Positions 36,221 to 46,546 of a stretch of 47,428 nucleotides of DNA are shown here, piece by piece. The translations under genes were made by a program, and so were the position numbers. Origin of the DNA: Candidatus Omnitrophota bacterium. GTDB lineage: Bacteria > Omnitrophota > Omnitrophia > Omnitrophales > JACQLI01. The stretch is from NCBI GenBank assembly GCA_016179745.1, contig JACPCP010000024.1, positions 5,037 to 52,464 of the forward strand, read 5' to 3'. The notes under the pieces were generated by a model. That model did no database searches and was not told the DNA's origin. It saw nothing but the letters and a program-made list of their open reading frames with translations. The stretch's first letter is position 1; each line of letters opens with the position of its first letter.

Positions 36221-36990
36221 CCCCGGAGATGAAGATTTGCCGGCCCAAGGTCACGGTCAAAGACCTTTCTGTCTCCTACGGGCGGCTCGAGTCGCTCCGC
36301 CACGTCTCGTTTGAAGTGAACGAGTTTGAAATCCTGGGCGTCATTGGACCGGCGGCGAGCGGGAAGACCTCGCTTCTCCGGACCTTTAACCGGTTAAATG
36401 ACGAGAACCCGGCTTTCCAAAAAACGGGAAAGATCCTTTTGGACGGCGTGGACATCTATGAAAAAATGGACCTGCCCACGCTCCGGAAAAAAATCGGGAT
36501 GATCTTCGCCCTGCCGGCGCCGCTCCCGCTTTCCATCTTTGACAATATCGCCTACGGCCCCCGGCTCCACAACGTCTGGAAAACGAGCGAACTGGAAGCC
36601 ATTGTGGAGAAAAGCCTCCGGGCCGCCTTTTTGTGGGAGGAAGTGAAAGACCGGCTGAAGACTCCGGCCATGAAACTCTCGGGCGGCCAGCAGCAGCGGC
36701 TTTGCATTGCGAGGAGTCTTGCCGTCGAGCCGGAGGTGATTTTGTTTGATGAGCCCTGTTCGGGTCTGGACCCGATTGCGACGGCCCACGTGGAAGAGGC
36801 CATGCAGGAGCTCAAGGCGAAATACACAATCATCCTTGTGACCAACAATACCAAGCAGGCCGCCCGGGTGAGCGACCGGACCGCCTTCTTCCTGATGGGG
36901 GAGCTGGTCGAAATCGACCGGACACAGAAAATTTTCACGGTCCCCCAGGACAAACGGACGGAAGACTATATTTCAGGGCGGTTCGGATGA
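36214..36990 (+). CDS. PstB-type ABC ATPase 1, degenerate Q-loop and H-loop
   Basis: A 258-residue PstB-family ATPase. Walker A (GPAASGKT, residues 45-52), signature LSGGQ (155-159) and Walker B with catalytic Glu (VILFDEP) are intact. The Q-loop glutamine is replaced by Ala99 ([12 protein letters not shown] where PstB has [11 protein letters not shown]). The switch histidine is replaced by Asn211 (VTNNTKQAA where PstB has VTHNMQQAA). It should still bind ATP and offer a good LSGGQ to a partner, but its own site is predicted to be weak. It overlaps pstA by 7 nt and pstB2 by 4 nt. An alternative start at 36229 is possible. Heterodimer with the next gene is inferred. Confidence 0.9.
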   Translation: MVTPEMKICRPKVTVKDLSVSYGRLESLRHVSFEVNEFEILGVIGPAASGKTSLLRTFNRLNDENPAFQKTGKILLDGVDIYEKMDLPTLRKKIGMIFALPAPLPLSIFDNIAYGPRLHNVWKTSELEAIVEKSLRAAFLWEEVKDRLKTPAMKLSGGQQQRLCIARSLAVEPEVILFDEPCSGLDPIATAHVEEAMQELKAKYTIILVTNNTKQAARVSDRTAFFLMGELVEIDRTQKIFTVPQDKRTEDYISGRFG

Positions 36991-37760
36991 ACCCTAAAAT
37001 TTCAGTGAAAAATCTTCACCTCCATTACGGGGATTTCCACGCCCTGAAAGGGGTTTCGATCGAGATCCGGCCCTGCCGGGTCACGGCCATCATTGGTCCT
37101 TCGGGCTGCGGGAAATCCACCTTTCTTCGGTGCCTCAACCGGATGAACGACACGATTGAGGGCGTCAAGACCGAAGGCCTGATCACGATCGACGGTGAGG
37201 AAATTCTTCACACCGGGGCGGACCTGATTCGTTTGAGAAAAAAAGTGGGAATGGTTTTTCAGCGGCCGAACCCCTTCCCTTTGTCGATCTTTGAGAATGT
37301 GGCCTTTGGGCCAAAGCTTCACGGAGTCTCTGGGCCGAAAAAAGGGGGCCGGGCACCGTCCTTGGAGGAAATCGTGGAAAAGAGTTTGAGGGCGGTCAAC
37401 CTCTGGGACGAATTGAAGGATCTTCTGAAAGATTCGGCGCTCCGGCTTTCCCTCGAGCAGCAACAACGTTTGTGCATTGCCCGGCTCCTGGCGGTGAATC
37501 CCGAAGTCCTTCTGATGGACGAGCCCTGTTCGGCGCTGGACCCCGTGGCGACTTTGAGGATCGAGGAATTGATTCACGAAATGAAGAAAGACTATACTAT
37601 CGTTATTGTCACGCACAACATGCAGCAGGCCGCCCGCATTTCCGGCGAGACGGCCTATTTTTATTTGGGCGAACTGATTGAATTTGGCCGGACGGACCGG
37701 ATTTTCACGAGTCCGGAGAAAAAAGAGACCGAGGATTACATCACAGGGAGGTTTGGATGA
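36987..37760 (+). CDS. pstB: PstB-type ABC ATPase 2, degenerate signature motif
   Basis: A 257-residue PstB ATPase. Walker A (GPSGCGKST from residue 37), Q-loop Gln92 (VFQRPNPFP), Walker B ([13 protein letters not shown]) and switch His210 (VTHNMQQAA) are canonical. The signature normally reading LSGGQQQRL is LSLEQQQRL (L154-Q158), so both glycines are lost. Residues about 112-122 ([12 protein letters not shown]) are slightly longer than in other PstB. Its nucleotide site would be completed by the LSGGQ of the upstream paralogue. It overlaps phoU by 4 nt. Confidence 0.93.
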   Translation: MNPKISVKNLHLHYGDFHALKGVSIEIRPCRVTAIIGPSGCGKSTFLRCLNRMNDTIEGVKTEGLITIDGEEILHTGADLIRLRKKVGMVFQRPNPFPLSIFENVAFGPKLHGVSGPKKGGRAPSLEEIVEKSLRAVNLWDELKDLLKDSALRLSLEQQQRLCIARLLAVNPEVLLMDEPCSALDPVATLRIEELIHEMKKDYTIVIVTHNMQQAARISGETAYFYLGELIEFGRTDRIFTSPEKKETEDYITGRFG

Positions 37761-38437
37761 AAAGGCACTTTGATGACGAACTAAAGCAGCTCAAGGAAAA
37801 GGTCTTCCGGATGGGCTTGAAAGTGGAGGAGGCCGTGGCGAAGGCCTCCGGGGCCCTGATCGAAAGAGATTCCAAAAAAGCGGAGGCGGTCCTCAGGGGC
37901 GACCAGGAAATCAATCTCTCGGAGATCGAGATTGACGAACTGGGCCATGAGCTGATTGCGCTTTACCAGCCGGCGGCCGTCGACCTTCGGTTTGTTACGA
38001 TGGTCCTCAAGATGACGAGCGACCTGGAACGGATGGGGGACCAGGCCGTGAACATTGCCGAAAAGGTGATTCAAATCAACCAGGAGCCCCCCCTAACACC
38101 CTCGGTGGACCTCCCCAAAATTGCCCAGACGGCACGGGCCATGGTGAGGGAGGCGCTGGACGCCTTTATGGAGAAGGACGCCAAGCGGGCGAAGGAGATC
38201 CTCGAGAAGGATGACGTGATGGACACGATCAATGACCAGGTTTATGACGAGCTCCAGAAGGTGATGCAGGAGAAGCCTGAAACCGTCCCGCAAGGGGTGG
38301 CTCTGATTATGGTTTCCCACAATCTGGAGCGGATCGCCGACCTCGCTACCAATATTGCCGAAGACGTCATTTACCTCGCCCGGGGAATCGACGTCCGCCA
38401 CCATATCCGGGAGCGGCGGGAGGAAACCACTCTCTAA
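37757..38437 (+). CDS. phoU: Phosphate transport regulator PhoU
   Basis: A 226-residue all-helical PhoU with two three-helix repeats. Each has the family metal-binding pattern, as in [23 protein letters not shown] (about residues 76-98) and [25 protein letters not shown]. PhoU links Pst transport activity to PhoR and lowers kinase signalling when phosphate is plentiful. It starts within the end of pstB2 (ATGA) and closes the pst operon. Confidence 0.95.
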   Translation: MKRHFDDELKQLKEKVFRMGLKVEEAVAKASGALIERDSKKAEAVLRGDQEINLSEIEIDELGHELIALYQPAAVDLRFVTMVLKMTSDLERMGDQAVNIAEKVIQINQEPPLTPSVDLPKIAQTARAMVREALDAFMEKDAKRAKEILEKDDVMDTINDQVYDELQKVMQEKPETVPQGVALIMVSHNLERIADLATNIAEDVIYLARGIDVRHHIRERREETTL

Positions 38438-38443
38438 GCCAAA

Positions 38444-38911
38444 ATGACAAAAAAGAACAGCGGCTTCACACTTCTCGAAATCATGATCGTCGTGGCCGTG
38501 ATTGGAGTGCTGGCCGCCATTGCCATTCCCAATCTGATGCGGGCGAGAAATAACGCCCACGAGGCGGCGGTCAAGTCGGACCTTAAAACGTTCAGCGCAG
38601 CGAGTGAAAGTTTTCGCTCGGCCTCCAACCCTCCTCTGTATGCCCGGACGGTGACGGTTTTAACAAGGGCGAATCCCCCGTATCTGGACGCCTCCTGGAA
38701 CAATGCCCGCTCCACTTTTCGTGGCGGGAAGCACGGCTACACGTTTACCTATCTGGGCAGCAGGCTCGGCGCCACCTATTCGATGTTGGCACGGCCCATC
38801 CGGAATCAGGGGACCAATCTTTATTGCGTGGATCAAACAGGCGTAATTGTGCAGAATTCAGCCGGGGCCGGTTCTGCAGGATGCTTGGGAGGCACCCCCA
38901 TCTCGGGCTAG
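38444..38911 (+). CDS. Type IV pilin/pseudopilin
   Basis: A 155-residue prepilin. The leader MTKKNSG is cut before FTLLEIMIVVAVIGVLAAIAIPNLMRAR, with the conserved Glu5 of the mature protein. This is the class III signal recognised by prepilin peptidase. A C-terminal pair of cysteines (NLYCVD and SAGCLGG) could form the usual disulfide loop. It begins 7 nt after phoU, with no other pilus genes nearby, so it is a stand-alone pilin and its filament is unknown. Confidence 0.85.
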   Translation: MTKKNSGFTLLEIMIVVAVIGVLAAIAIPNLMRARNNAHEAAVKSDLKTFSAASESFRSASNPPLYARTVTVLTRANPPYLDASWNNARSTFRGGKHGYTFTYLGSRLGATYSMLARPIRNQGTNLYCVDQTGVIVQNSAGAGSAGCLGGTPISG

Positions 38912-40477
<1,566 letters not shown>

Positions 40478-40480
40478 CAC

Positions 40481-41410
40481 ATGGCAAAGGCGATTTACGA
40501 CAATATTCAGGAAGAGGTCCTGGCGCTGAAGCGGGAGCGCCGGGCGGTCCTGGTAGCCCACAATTATCAAATTGGGGAGATCCAGGAAGCGGCCGATTTC
40601 GTGGGGGATTCCCTGAATCTGGCCCGCTGGGCCCGGAAGAGCGACGCCGAGGTGGTGGTTTTTTGCGGGGTCCACTTTATGGCCGAGACCGCCTCGATCC
40701 TTTCGCCCGAAAAAAAAATCCTTGTCCCTGATCTGGAGGCCGGATGCTCCCTGGCCGACATGATCCGCCCGGAAGACGTCCGCCGCTGGAAAATCGAACA
40801 TCCCCGGGGTGTCGTGGTGGCCTATGTCAATACCTCGGCTGTGGTCAAGGCCGAGGCGGATTATTGCTGCACTTCAGCCAATGCCGAGAAAGTGGTGCGG
40901 GCGATCCCTGAAGACAGGGAAATCTTTTTCATTCCGGATTTCTATCTGGGTTCCTACGTGAAGGCGAAGACAGGACGGGAGAATCTTTATCTTTGGCGGG
41001 GCTATTGCCCGAGCCACGTCTTGATTCAAACCGAGGAAATCCGCCGTTTACGGTCCGAGCACCCCCGGGCGGAATTCATCATGCACCCCGAATGCGGGTG
41101 CCTCACCAAATCCATTCAATTTGCGGACCAGGTGCTTTCGACTGAGGGGATGATCCGTTATGCCAAGGAATCGCCGTCTGAGGAATTCATCGTGGCGACG
41201 GAGACCGGCGTTCTTTACCGGATGAGAAAGGACAACCCTTCAAAAAGATTCTATCCGGCCAGCGAGCAGGCGCACTGCAATTATATGAAGATGAACACCC
41301 TGGAGAAGGTGGTGGAGTCGCTTGAGAACCTCCAGTATGAGGTCCGGGTCCCGAAGGAGATTGCCGAACGGGCGCTTCAGCCGATCGAAAGGATGATCGC
41401 CATTTCATGA
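40481..41410 (+). CDS. nadA: Quinolinate synthase NadA
   Basis: A 309-residue [4Fe-4S] enzyme that condenses iminoaspartate with dihydroxyacetone phosphate to quinolinate for NAD. It has the N-terminal segment AVLVAHNYQIGEIQEAADFVGDSL, ligand cysteines in EAGCSLADM and MHPECGCL, and the late one in SEQAHCNYMKMNTLEKV. It starts 4 nt after thiC and overlaps ispG by 4 nt. Confidence 0.95.
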   Translation: MAKAIYDNIQEEVLALKRERRAVLVAHNYQIGEIQEAADFVGDSLNLARWARKSDAEVVVFCGVHFMAETASILSPEKKILVPDLEAGCSLADMIRPEDVRRWKIEHPRGVVVAYVNTSAVVKAEADYCCTSANAEKVVRAIPEDREIFFIPDFYLGSYVKAKTGRENLYLWRGYCPSHVLIQTEEIRRLRSEHPRAEFIMHPECGCLTKSIQFADQVLSTEGMIRYAKESPSEEFIVATETGVLYRMRKDNPSKRFYPASEQAHCNYMKMNTLEKVVESLENLQYEVRVPKEIAERALQPIERMIAIS

Positions 41411-42495
41411 GCCAGGGCGCCCGGGAACTTCCTCCCATTCCCCGCCGAAAAACCCGCCCGCTTTCAATCGGCGGTGTCACCGTCGGCGGCGATGCACCCA
41501 TTCGGATTCAATCAATGTGTGTGACGCCCACTCACGACGTGGAGGCCACGGTGGACCAAATTCAGAAACTCACCGAGGCCGGCTGTGAAATTGTCCGGGT
41601 CGCCTGCCCCAAAGAAGAGGACGCCCGCTCCCTCGGAAAGATCCGGAGCCGGATCAAAATCCCGCTCGTGGCCGACATTCATTTTCATTACAAACTGGCC
41701 CTGATTGCGCTCGACGAAGGGATTGATAAGCTCCGGCTCAATCCCGGCAATATCGGCGCCCGGGACCGGATCGAGGAAGTGGTGAAAAAGGCAAAGGGGC
41801 GGAAAGTTCCGATCCGGATTGGCGTCAACGCCGGTTCGCTCGAAAAAGATTTACGGGAAAAATACGGCCGTCCCACGCCGGAGGCGCTTGTGGAGAGCGC
41901 AAAACGGCACGTTTCGATTCTTGAAGAACTTGATTTCCACGACATTGTGATTTCCCTCAAGGCCTCGGACGTGCCCACGATGGTGGCCGCCTACCGGCTG
42001 GCGAGCCGGACCTTTGATTACCCTCTTCACCTGGGGGTGACGGAGGCGGGCACCCTGCTTCGAGGGTCGGTTTACAATGCGATCGGCGTCGGGACGCTGC
42101 TTCAGGAAGGGATCGGCGACACGATCCGGATTTCACTCACGGCCGACCCCGTCGAGGAAGTCAAGGTCGGGCGGTTCATTCTAGAATCCCTCGGCCTCCG
42201 CCGCCTCGGTCCCCGGGTGGTTTCCTGCCCGAGCTGCGGCCGGGCCGAAGTCGATGTGTTTAAACTGGCGGAAGCCGTGGAGGACCGGGCCATGAAATTA
42301 AAGGACCCCTTGACGATTTCGGTTTTGGGCTGTGTGGTGAACGGCCCCGGCGAGGCGCACGAATCGGATTTCGGCATCACCGGCGGAAAAGACAAGGGCA
42401 TGATTTATATCAATGGCGAGCAGCGCCGGGTGGTCGATGAGAAGAATCTGGTCGACGAATTATTTAAAGACATCGAGAAAAAGAAGAAGTCGTGA
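41407..42495 (+). CDS. ispG: 4-hydroxy-3-methylbut-2-en-1-yl diphosphate synthase IspG
   Basis: A 362-residue enzyme of the MEP isoprenoid pathway that reduces MEcPP to HMBPP. The TIM-barrel part includes RIQSMCVTPTHDVEATVDQI and KLRLNPGNIG. The C-terminal [4Fe-4S] cysteines are in SCPSCGRAEVD and GCVVNGPGEA. It overlaps nadA and mqnE by 4 nt each. It supplies the isoprenoid side chain needed by menaquinone, whose ring pathway is represented by the next gene. Confidence 0.96.
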   Translation: MSQGARELPPIPRRKTRPLSIGGVTVGGDAPIRIQSMCVTPTHDVEATVDQIQKLTEAGCEIVRVACPKEEDARSLGKIRSRIKIPLVADIHFHYKLALIALDEGIDKLRLNPGNIGARDRIEEVVKKAKGRKVPIRIGVNAGSLEKDLREKYGRPTPEALVESAKRHVSILEELDFHDIVISLKASDVPTMVAAYRLASRTFDYPLHLGVTEAGTLLRGSVYNAIGVGTLLQEGIGDTIRISLTADPVEEVKVGRFILESLGLRRLGPRVVSCPSCGRAEVDVFKLAEAVEDRAMKLKDPLTISVLGCVVNGPGEAHESDFGITGGKDKGMIYINGEQRRVVDEKNLVDELFKDIEKKKKS

Positions 42496-43586
42496 TTTCT
42501 GGCTGCAGGCCCCTTTCTGACATTCACGAAAAAGTCGAAGCGGGCGTTCGCCTCTCCTTCGAAGACGGTGTCCGGCTCTACCAATCCAATGACCTCGCTA
42601 CGCTCGGCACTCTTGCTTCCATCGTCCGCCGCCGCTTGAACGGCCACCGGGTTTACTATTCCATTAATCTGCACTTGAATCACACCAATGTCTGCACGGC
42701 CCGCTGCCTTTTTTGCGCCTTTGCGAGGCGCCCGGGCGAGGCGGGCGGCTACACGTTTTCACTGGAGGAAATTCAGGAGCGGGTCCGCCAGGCGATTGAA
42801 AAGTGGCACATCAATGAAGTCCACATTGTGGGCGGACACAACCCCAACCTTGGGATGGATTATTACCTCGAGATGATTCAGAAGATCCGGGAGATCAACC
42901 CTGCGATTTATATCAAAGCGTTGACGGCCGCCGAGATTCAGGACCTTGCGGTCCGCTCGGAATTGACGCCCCGGGAGGTGCTGGGGATGCTGAAGCGGGC
43001 GGGGCTCGACGGGATGCCGGGCGGAGGGGCAGAGATTTTTTCGGAAAGGGTCCGGCGAAAAGTTTGTCCCGATAAGGTGACGGCGGAGGAATGGCTTGAA
43101 ATTCACCGGATCGCTCACGAACTCGGGCTTCGCACCAATGCCACGATGCTTTATGGCCACATCGAAACCGAAGAGGAACGGGTCGACCACGTCTTGAGGC
43201 TCCGGTCGCTCCAGGACGAGACTCACGGCTTTTTTAGTTTTATCCCGCTTTCCTACAACGCCGAGAATACGCCGATGGGAAAGATTGGCGAGCCCGGCGG
43301 TTTCACGGACTTGAAAGTCTACGCCGTCTCCCGGCTCCTTTTGGACAACGTGCCTCATTTGAAGGCGCACTGGACGACGATCGGGCTGAAGCTGGCGCAA
43401 GTCGCTCTCTCCTTTGGCGTGGACGATTTGGGCGGCACGAACCTCAATGAGAAGATTATTCACGATGCCGGCTCAGACACTCCGACGGACCTTTCCCAGG
43501 AGGAGCTCGAACGGCTCATCCGTGACGCCGGCTCGGAACCCTGTCTCGTGGACAGTTCCTACCGGCACGCTGCCGTGACGGCTTAA
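42492..43586 (+). CDS. mqnE: Aminodeoxyfutalosine synthase MqnE
   Basis: A 364-residue radical SAM enzyme of the futalosine route to menaquinone. The SAM-cluster motif CTARCLFCAF (Cx3Cx2C, about residues 68-77) is followed by EVHIVGGHNPNLGMDYYLEMI, MPGGGAEIFSERVR and NATMLYGHIETEEERVDHVL, which match MqnE better than MqnC or CofH; some ambiguity within this family remains. It starts with GTG overlapping the ispG stop (GTGA). It implies that this organism makes menaquinone, the probable electron acceptor of its complex I. Confidence 0.88.
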   Translation: MISGCRPLSDIHEKVEAGVRLSFEDGVRLYQSNDLATLGTLASIVRRRLNGHRVYYSINLHLNHTNVCTARCLFCAFARRPGEAGGYTFSLEEIQERVRQAIEKWHINEVHIVGGHNPNLGMDYYLEMIQKIREINPAIYIKALTAAEIQDLAVRSELTPREVLGMLKRAGLDGMPGGGAEIFSERVRRKVCPDKVTAEEWLEIHRIAHELGLRTNATMLYGHIETEEERVDHVLRLRSLQDETHGFFSFIPLSYNAENTPMGKIGEPGGFTDLKVYAVSRLLLDNVPHLKAHWTTIGLKLAQVALSFGVDDLGGTNLNEKIIHDAGSDTPTDLSQEELERLIRDAGSEPCLVDSSYRHAAVTA

Positions 43587-43634
43587 TGGAACACGACCCT
43601 TCCTTGAAATCGAGCTGATACAGTTCCTTCTGCC

Positions 43635-44663
43635 ATGAAAGATCTTTCCCGCTACCAGCGTCAGTTCCTTCTTCCTGAGATCGGCCCGGAGGGGCAGGCG
43701 AAGATTTCGTCCGCTTCCGTGGCGATTGTGGGACTCGGGGCCCTGGGGTCGGTCTCGGCCAATTTACTGGCCCGGGCCGGGGTCGGCCGGCTTCGTTTGA
43801 TTGACCGGGATGTGGTTGAGCTCGGAAACCTCCAGCGCCAGGTCCTCTATGACGAGACGGACGCCCGGGAAAATTTTCCGAAGGCGGCCGCCGCCGAGCG
43901 AAAGCTCCGGCAGATCAATTCTGAAATTGTTGTCGAAGGGGAAGCGGCCGATCTGAATCCGGAGACGATTGAGGAGCTTTTTAAGGGCATCGACCTCGTG
44001 GTGGACGGCACGGACAATTTCGAGACCCGGTATTTGATCAATGATTATTGCCTCCGTGAAAAACTTCCCTGGATTTACGGCGGGGCGGTGGCTGTCGAGG
44101 GGCTGACCTACGTGATTCTCCCCGGCGAGGGCCCGTGCCTTCGCTGCCTTTTTGAAGAAGCGCCCCGTCCCGGGGAATTTCAAACCTGCGACCGGGCCGG
44201 GATTTTGGCTCCCGTGGCTCACTGGGTTGCTTCATTCCAGTCGATCGAGGCCTTGAAAATTTTGGCCGGGAGAAAGGAAACGGTGGACCGCCGCCTTTGG
44301 AAAGGGGATTTGTGGAAGAAGGAATTCCGGGCCGTTGATGCGGGGGGCGCCCCCCGGTCCGGTTGTTCGGGATGCCGGAAAGGCGAATACCCTTACCTTG
44401 ATCGAGAGCGGGGTTCCCGCACCGTGACGCTCTGCGGCCGGAACGCCGTTCAGATTTTTTCAAGCGCCTCCGTCCCAATCAATTTCAAAAATTTGGCGGA
44501 CAAATTGAGCCCCTTCGGCGCTGTCCATTACAATGACTACCTGCTTCAGGCGTCTGTCCCGCCCTTCGAGATTACGATTTTCTTGAACGGCCGGGCCATC
44601 GTGAAGGGCACCGAAGACGCCTCCGAGGCGAGGGGTGTCTACGCCAAGTATATCGGGAGCTGA
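43635..44663 (+). CDS. ThiF/MoeB-family E1-like adenylyltransferase with extra C-terminal domain
   Basis: A 342-residue protein. Residues about 1-245 are an E1-like domain: IVGLGALGSVSANLLARAGVG binds ATP, RDVVELGNLQRQ and DGTDNFETRYLIND are conserved. Zinc is probably held by CLRC (about 172-175) and CSGC (about 246-249), with a candidate catalytic Cys in FQTCDRAG. The last about 85 residues (TLCGRNAVQIFSS ... YAKYIGS) are an additional domain often found on ThiF-like proteins. Activation of a ThiS or MoaD-type sulfur carrier is expected; thiC nearby favours thiamine, but the carrier gene is not in the window. Confidence 0.85.
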   Translation: MKDLSRYQRQFLLPEIGPEGQAKISSASVAIVGLGALGSVSANLLARAGVGRLRLIDRDVVELGNLQRQVLYDETDARENFPKAAAAERKLRQINSEIVVEGEAADLNPETIEELFKGIDLVVDGTDNFETRYLINDYCLREKLPWIYGGAVAVEGLTYVILPGEGPCLRCLFEEAPRPGEFQTCDRAGILAPVAHWVASFQSIEALKILAGRKETVDRRLWKGDLWKKEFRAVDAGGAPRSGCSGCRKGEYPYLDRERGSRTVTLCGRNAVQIFSSASVPINFKNLADKLSPFGAVHYNDYLLQASVPPFEITIFLNGRAIVKGTEDASEARGVYAKYIGS

Positions 44664-44670
44664 AAACGTT

Positions 44671-45159
44671 ATGACCGACAAAATCGTCCTGACCCGGGAA
44701 GGCTACGAAAAACTGATTGAAGAGTTGAACCACCTCAAGACGAAGAAGCGCCGGGAGGTGGCGAATCAATTGGAACACGCCCGGGCCTTCGGGGACCTTC
44801 GGGAGAATGCCGAGTATGAAACGGCCAAGGAGGCGAAGCGCCAGCTTGAAACCCGGATCCACGAAATGGAAGAGCGGCTGGGTCGGGCCCGGGTGGTCGA
44901 TCAAAGCGATATTCCCAGCGGCAAGGTTTATCTGGGGGCCCGGGTCCGGCTCAAGAATCTGGACACGAACGAGACCCTGCAATATACGCTCGTCAGCCAG
45001 GACGAGGCAGATTTTAATCAGGGCAAGATCTCCGTCACCTCTCCGATCGGTAAAGGACTTCTGGGGAAGGCCGAAAAAGAGAAGGCCGAAATTCAGGTGC
45101 CGGCTGGGAAACTCAGGTATCAGGTCCTTAAAATCACACGAGAGGGAGGGACAAAATGA
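44671..45159 (+). CDS. greA: Transcription elongation factor GreA
   Basis: A 162-residue Gre factor that rescues backtracked RNA polymerase. The N-terminal coiled coil carries the acidic tip in FGDLRENAEYETAKE (about residues 40-54), and the C-terminal FKBP-like domain contains SPIGKGLLGKAEKE. The ATG at 44671 gives the standard N-terminus (MTDKIVLTREGYEKL); an upstream in-frame ATG at 44635 lies inside the ThiF-like gene. It begins 7 nt after that gene and overlaps doxX by 4 nt. Confidence 0.96.
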   Translation: MTDKIVLTREGYEKLIEELNHLKTKKRREVANQLEHARAFGDLRENAEYETAKEAKRQLETRIHEMEERLGRARVVDQSDIPSGKVYLGARVRLKNLDTNETLQYTLVSQDEADFNQGKISVTSPIGKGLLGKAEKEKAEIQVPAGKLRYQVLKITREGGTK

Positions 45160-45590
45160 AATTACCGGAATGGAAAGACGAAGCGCTTTTTCTCCTGCGC
45201 CTTGCGATCGGCGTCATTTTCTTGATGCACGGCTCTCAGAAAGTCCTGGGTCTTTTCGGGGGCGGCGGCCTACAGGCCACGGTTCAGGGCTTCGAATCGC
45301 ACCTCGGCATTCCGCCGGCGTGGGGTTATGTGGCGGCCTTCACGGAGTTTCTGGGGGGTCTGGGTCTGATTGGCGGGCTCTTCACCCGGCTCTCGGCTTT
45401 GGGGATTGCCTCTGTGATGGGAGTGGCCGTTTGGAAGGTTCACGGGGCAAACGGTTTTTTCCTCAATATTTCCTGTGAGGCCGGAAAAGCCCACGGGATC
45501 GAATACAATGTGGCGATTTTGGGCGGTGCGCTGGCCCTCCTTCTGATGGGCGCTGGAAGGTATTCCCTCGACCGCAAGATCTGGCAATAG
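45156..45590 (+). CDS. DoxX-family membrane protein
   Basis: A 144-residue protein with four hydrophobic helices and the DoxX pattern LLRLAIGVIFLMHGSQKVLGLFGG near the N-terminus, plus AAFTEFLGGLGLIGGLFTRLSALG. DoxX proteins are membrane proteins linked to redox or sulfur metabolism in some organisms; the role here is unknown. It overlaps greA by 4 nt. A perfect palindrome follows 12 nt after the stop. Confidence 0.85.
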   Translation: MKLPEWKDEALFLLRLAIGVIFLMHGSQKVLGLFGGGGLQATVQGFESHLGIPPAWGYVAAFTEFLGGLGLIGGLFTRLSALGIASVMGVAVWKVHGANGFFLNISCEAGKAHGIEYNVAILGGALALLLMGAGRYSLDRKIWQ

Positions 45591-45602
45591 GTCTCATTCC
45601 TA

Positions 45603-45624
45603 ATTTTCTACCCGGGTAGAAAAT
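45603..45624. terminator. Perfect 22-bp palindrome between convergent genes
   Basis: The arm ATTTTCTACCC (45603-45613) is followed directly by its complement (45614-45624). It lies between the doxX and EamA stops, where a bidirectional terminator is expected. The A/T-rich parts are within the stem and there is no separate T-run, so the function is inferred from position. Confidence 0.5.
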
Positions 45625-45639
45625 CTCCCGACTCCTGGT

Positions 45640-46497
45640 TTAAACCGTCTGGGCGGGGAGTTTTTTGCCCTGCCGGGCCTCAAAAAGAGAAATCAAAGTC
45701 CCCCCCAGGATAATCAAAAGGACCCCCACGAGATTTCCGGTGCCCAGGGTGTCCTTCCAGAAGACAAGCCCGTAAAGGAAAGAGAGCACGGGCGTGAGGT
45801 AAGAAAAAGGGGCGACCAAAGAGGCCGGGGCCCTCCGGTAGGCGATGGTCATCCAAAGCTGCCCGTAGAAGGAGCCGACGCCGATGACGAGGAGCGCCAG
45901 CCAATCCCTGAGGTTTGGCCAGACAAATCCGAAGGGGAGGAAAAAGGCGGAACCCAGCACCGAAATTCCGGTGAAAGAGAAGATGACCGTGAGCGGCGAC
46001 TCCCGGAAGCCCACCCACCGGATCGTGAGGACCGCCGCCGCCGCAAAGATCGCCGAGAGGATCCCCCAAAAAACGGCCCATCCCGTGTGCGGCACGAGAA
46101 AGAACCGGGGATCCACGAGGAGGTAGACACCCACGAAGGAAGTCAGGATCATCGAGATCAGGAAAACGCCCGGTTTTTCCCCCAGAAAGAGGATGGAGAG
46201 CACGGCCAGAAAAATAATGGCGGTGTAATTCAGCATCACCGCCGTCCCGACCGGAAGCTGGGCAATGGTGTAAAAGTGAAGCATCACGGCCAGAAACCCT
46301 GTGATGCCCCTGAAGAGGAGCAGTTTTCGGTGTTCCGGTTTTCCGAGGAAGGAAACATTCTTTCGGACCATCAGGGCGCCGATCATCAGGCTGCCGAGAA
46401 GGCTCCGGAAGAAGACTACTTCGAAGGCCGGGAGCGTGGCCGTGGCCATTTTGACCGCCAGCACCATGACGGAGAAGGCGAGGGAGGCCTGGCACAT
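45640..46497 (-). CDS. EamA/DMT-family transporter
   Basis: A 285-residue protein with about ten helices arranged as two EamA repeats (first about residues 1-130, second about 145-275). Motifs such as EVVFFRSLLGSLMIGAL and the repeat-2 ends ALASLVAPFSYLTPVLSFLYG fit drug/metabolite transporters of the RhaT/S-adenosylmethionine-importer type. Substrate unknown. The ATG at 46497 was chosen (MCQASLAFSVMVLA); the open frame reaches 46572 but that part overlaps the dehydrogenase gene. Confidence 0.82.
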   Translation of the reverse strand: MCQASLAFSVMVLAVKMATATLPAFEVVFFRSLLGSLMIGALMVRKNVSFLGKPEHRKLLLFRGITGFLAVMLHFYTIAQLPVGTAVMLNYTAIIFLAVLSILFLGEKPGVFLISMILTSFVGVYLLVDPRFFLVPHTGWAVFWGILSAIFAAAAVLTIRWVGFRESPLTVIFSFTGISVLGSAFFLPFGFVWPNLRDWLALLVIGVGSFYGQLWMTIAYRRAPASLVAPFSYLTPVLSFLYGLVFWKDTLGTGNLVGVLLIILGGTLISLFEARQGKKLPAQTV

Positions 46498-46546
46498 CAG
46501 GCGGATCCCCGAAAGGCGGAAGGAGGAGCCGGGCAAGGCCCGCCGG

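Noticed and set aside
36214..36990. PstB1 as a decaying pseudogene
   Set aside because: It is full length with intact Walker A, LSGGQ and Walker B, overlaps both neighbours tightly, and its defects are complemented by those of PstB2, which suggests selection and not decay.
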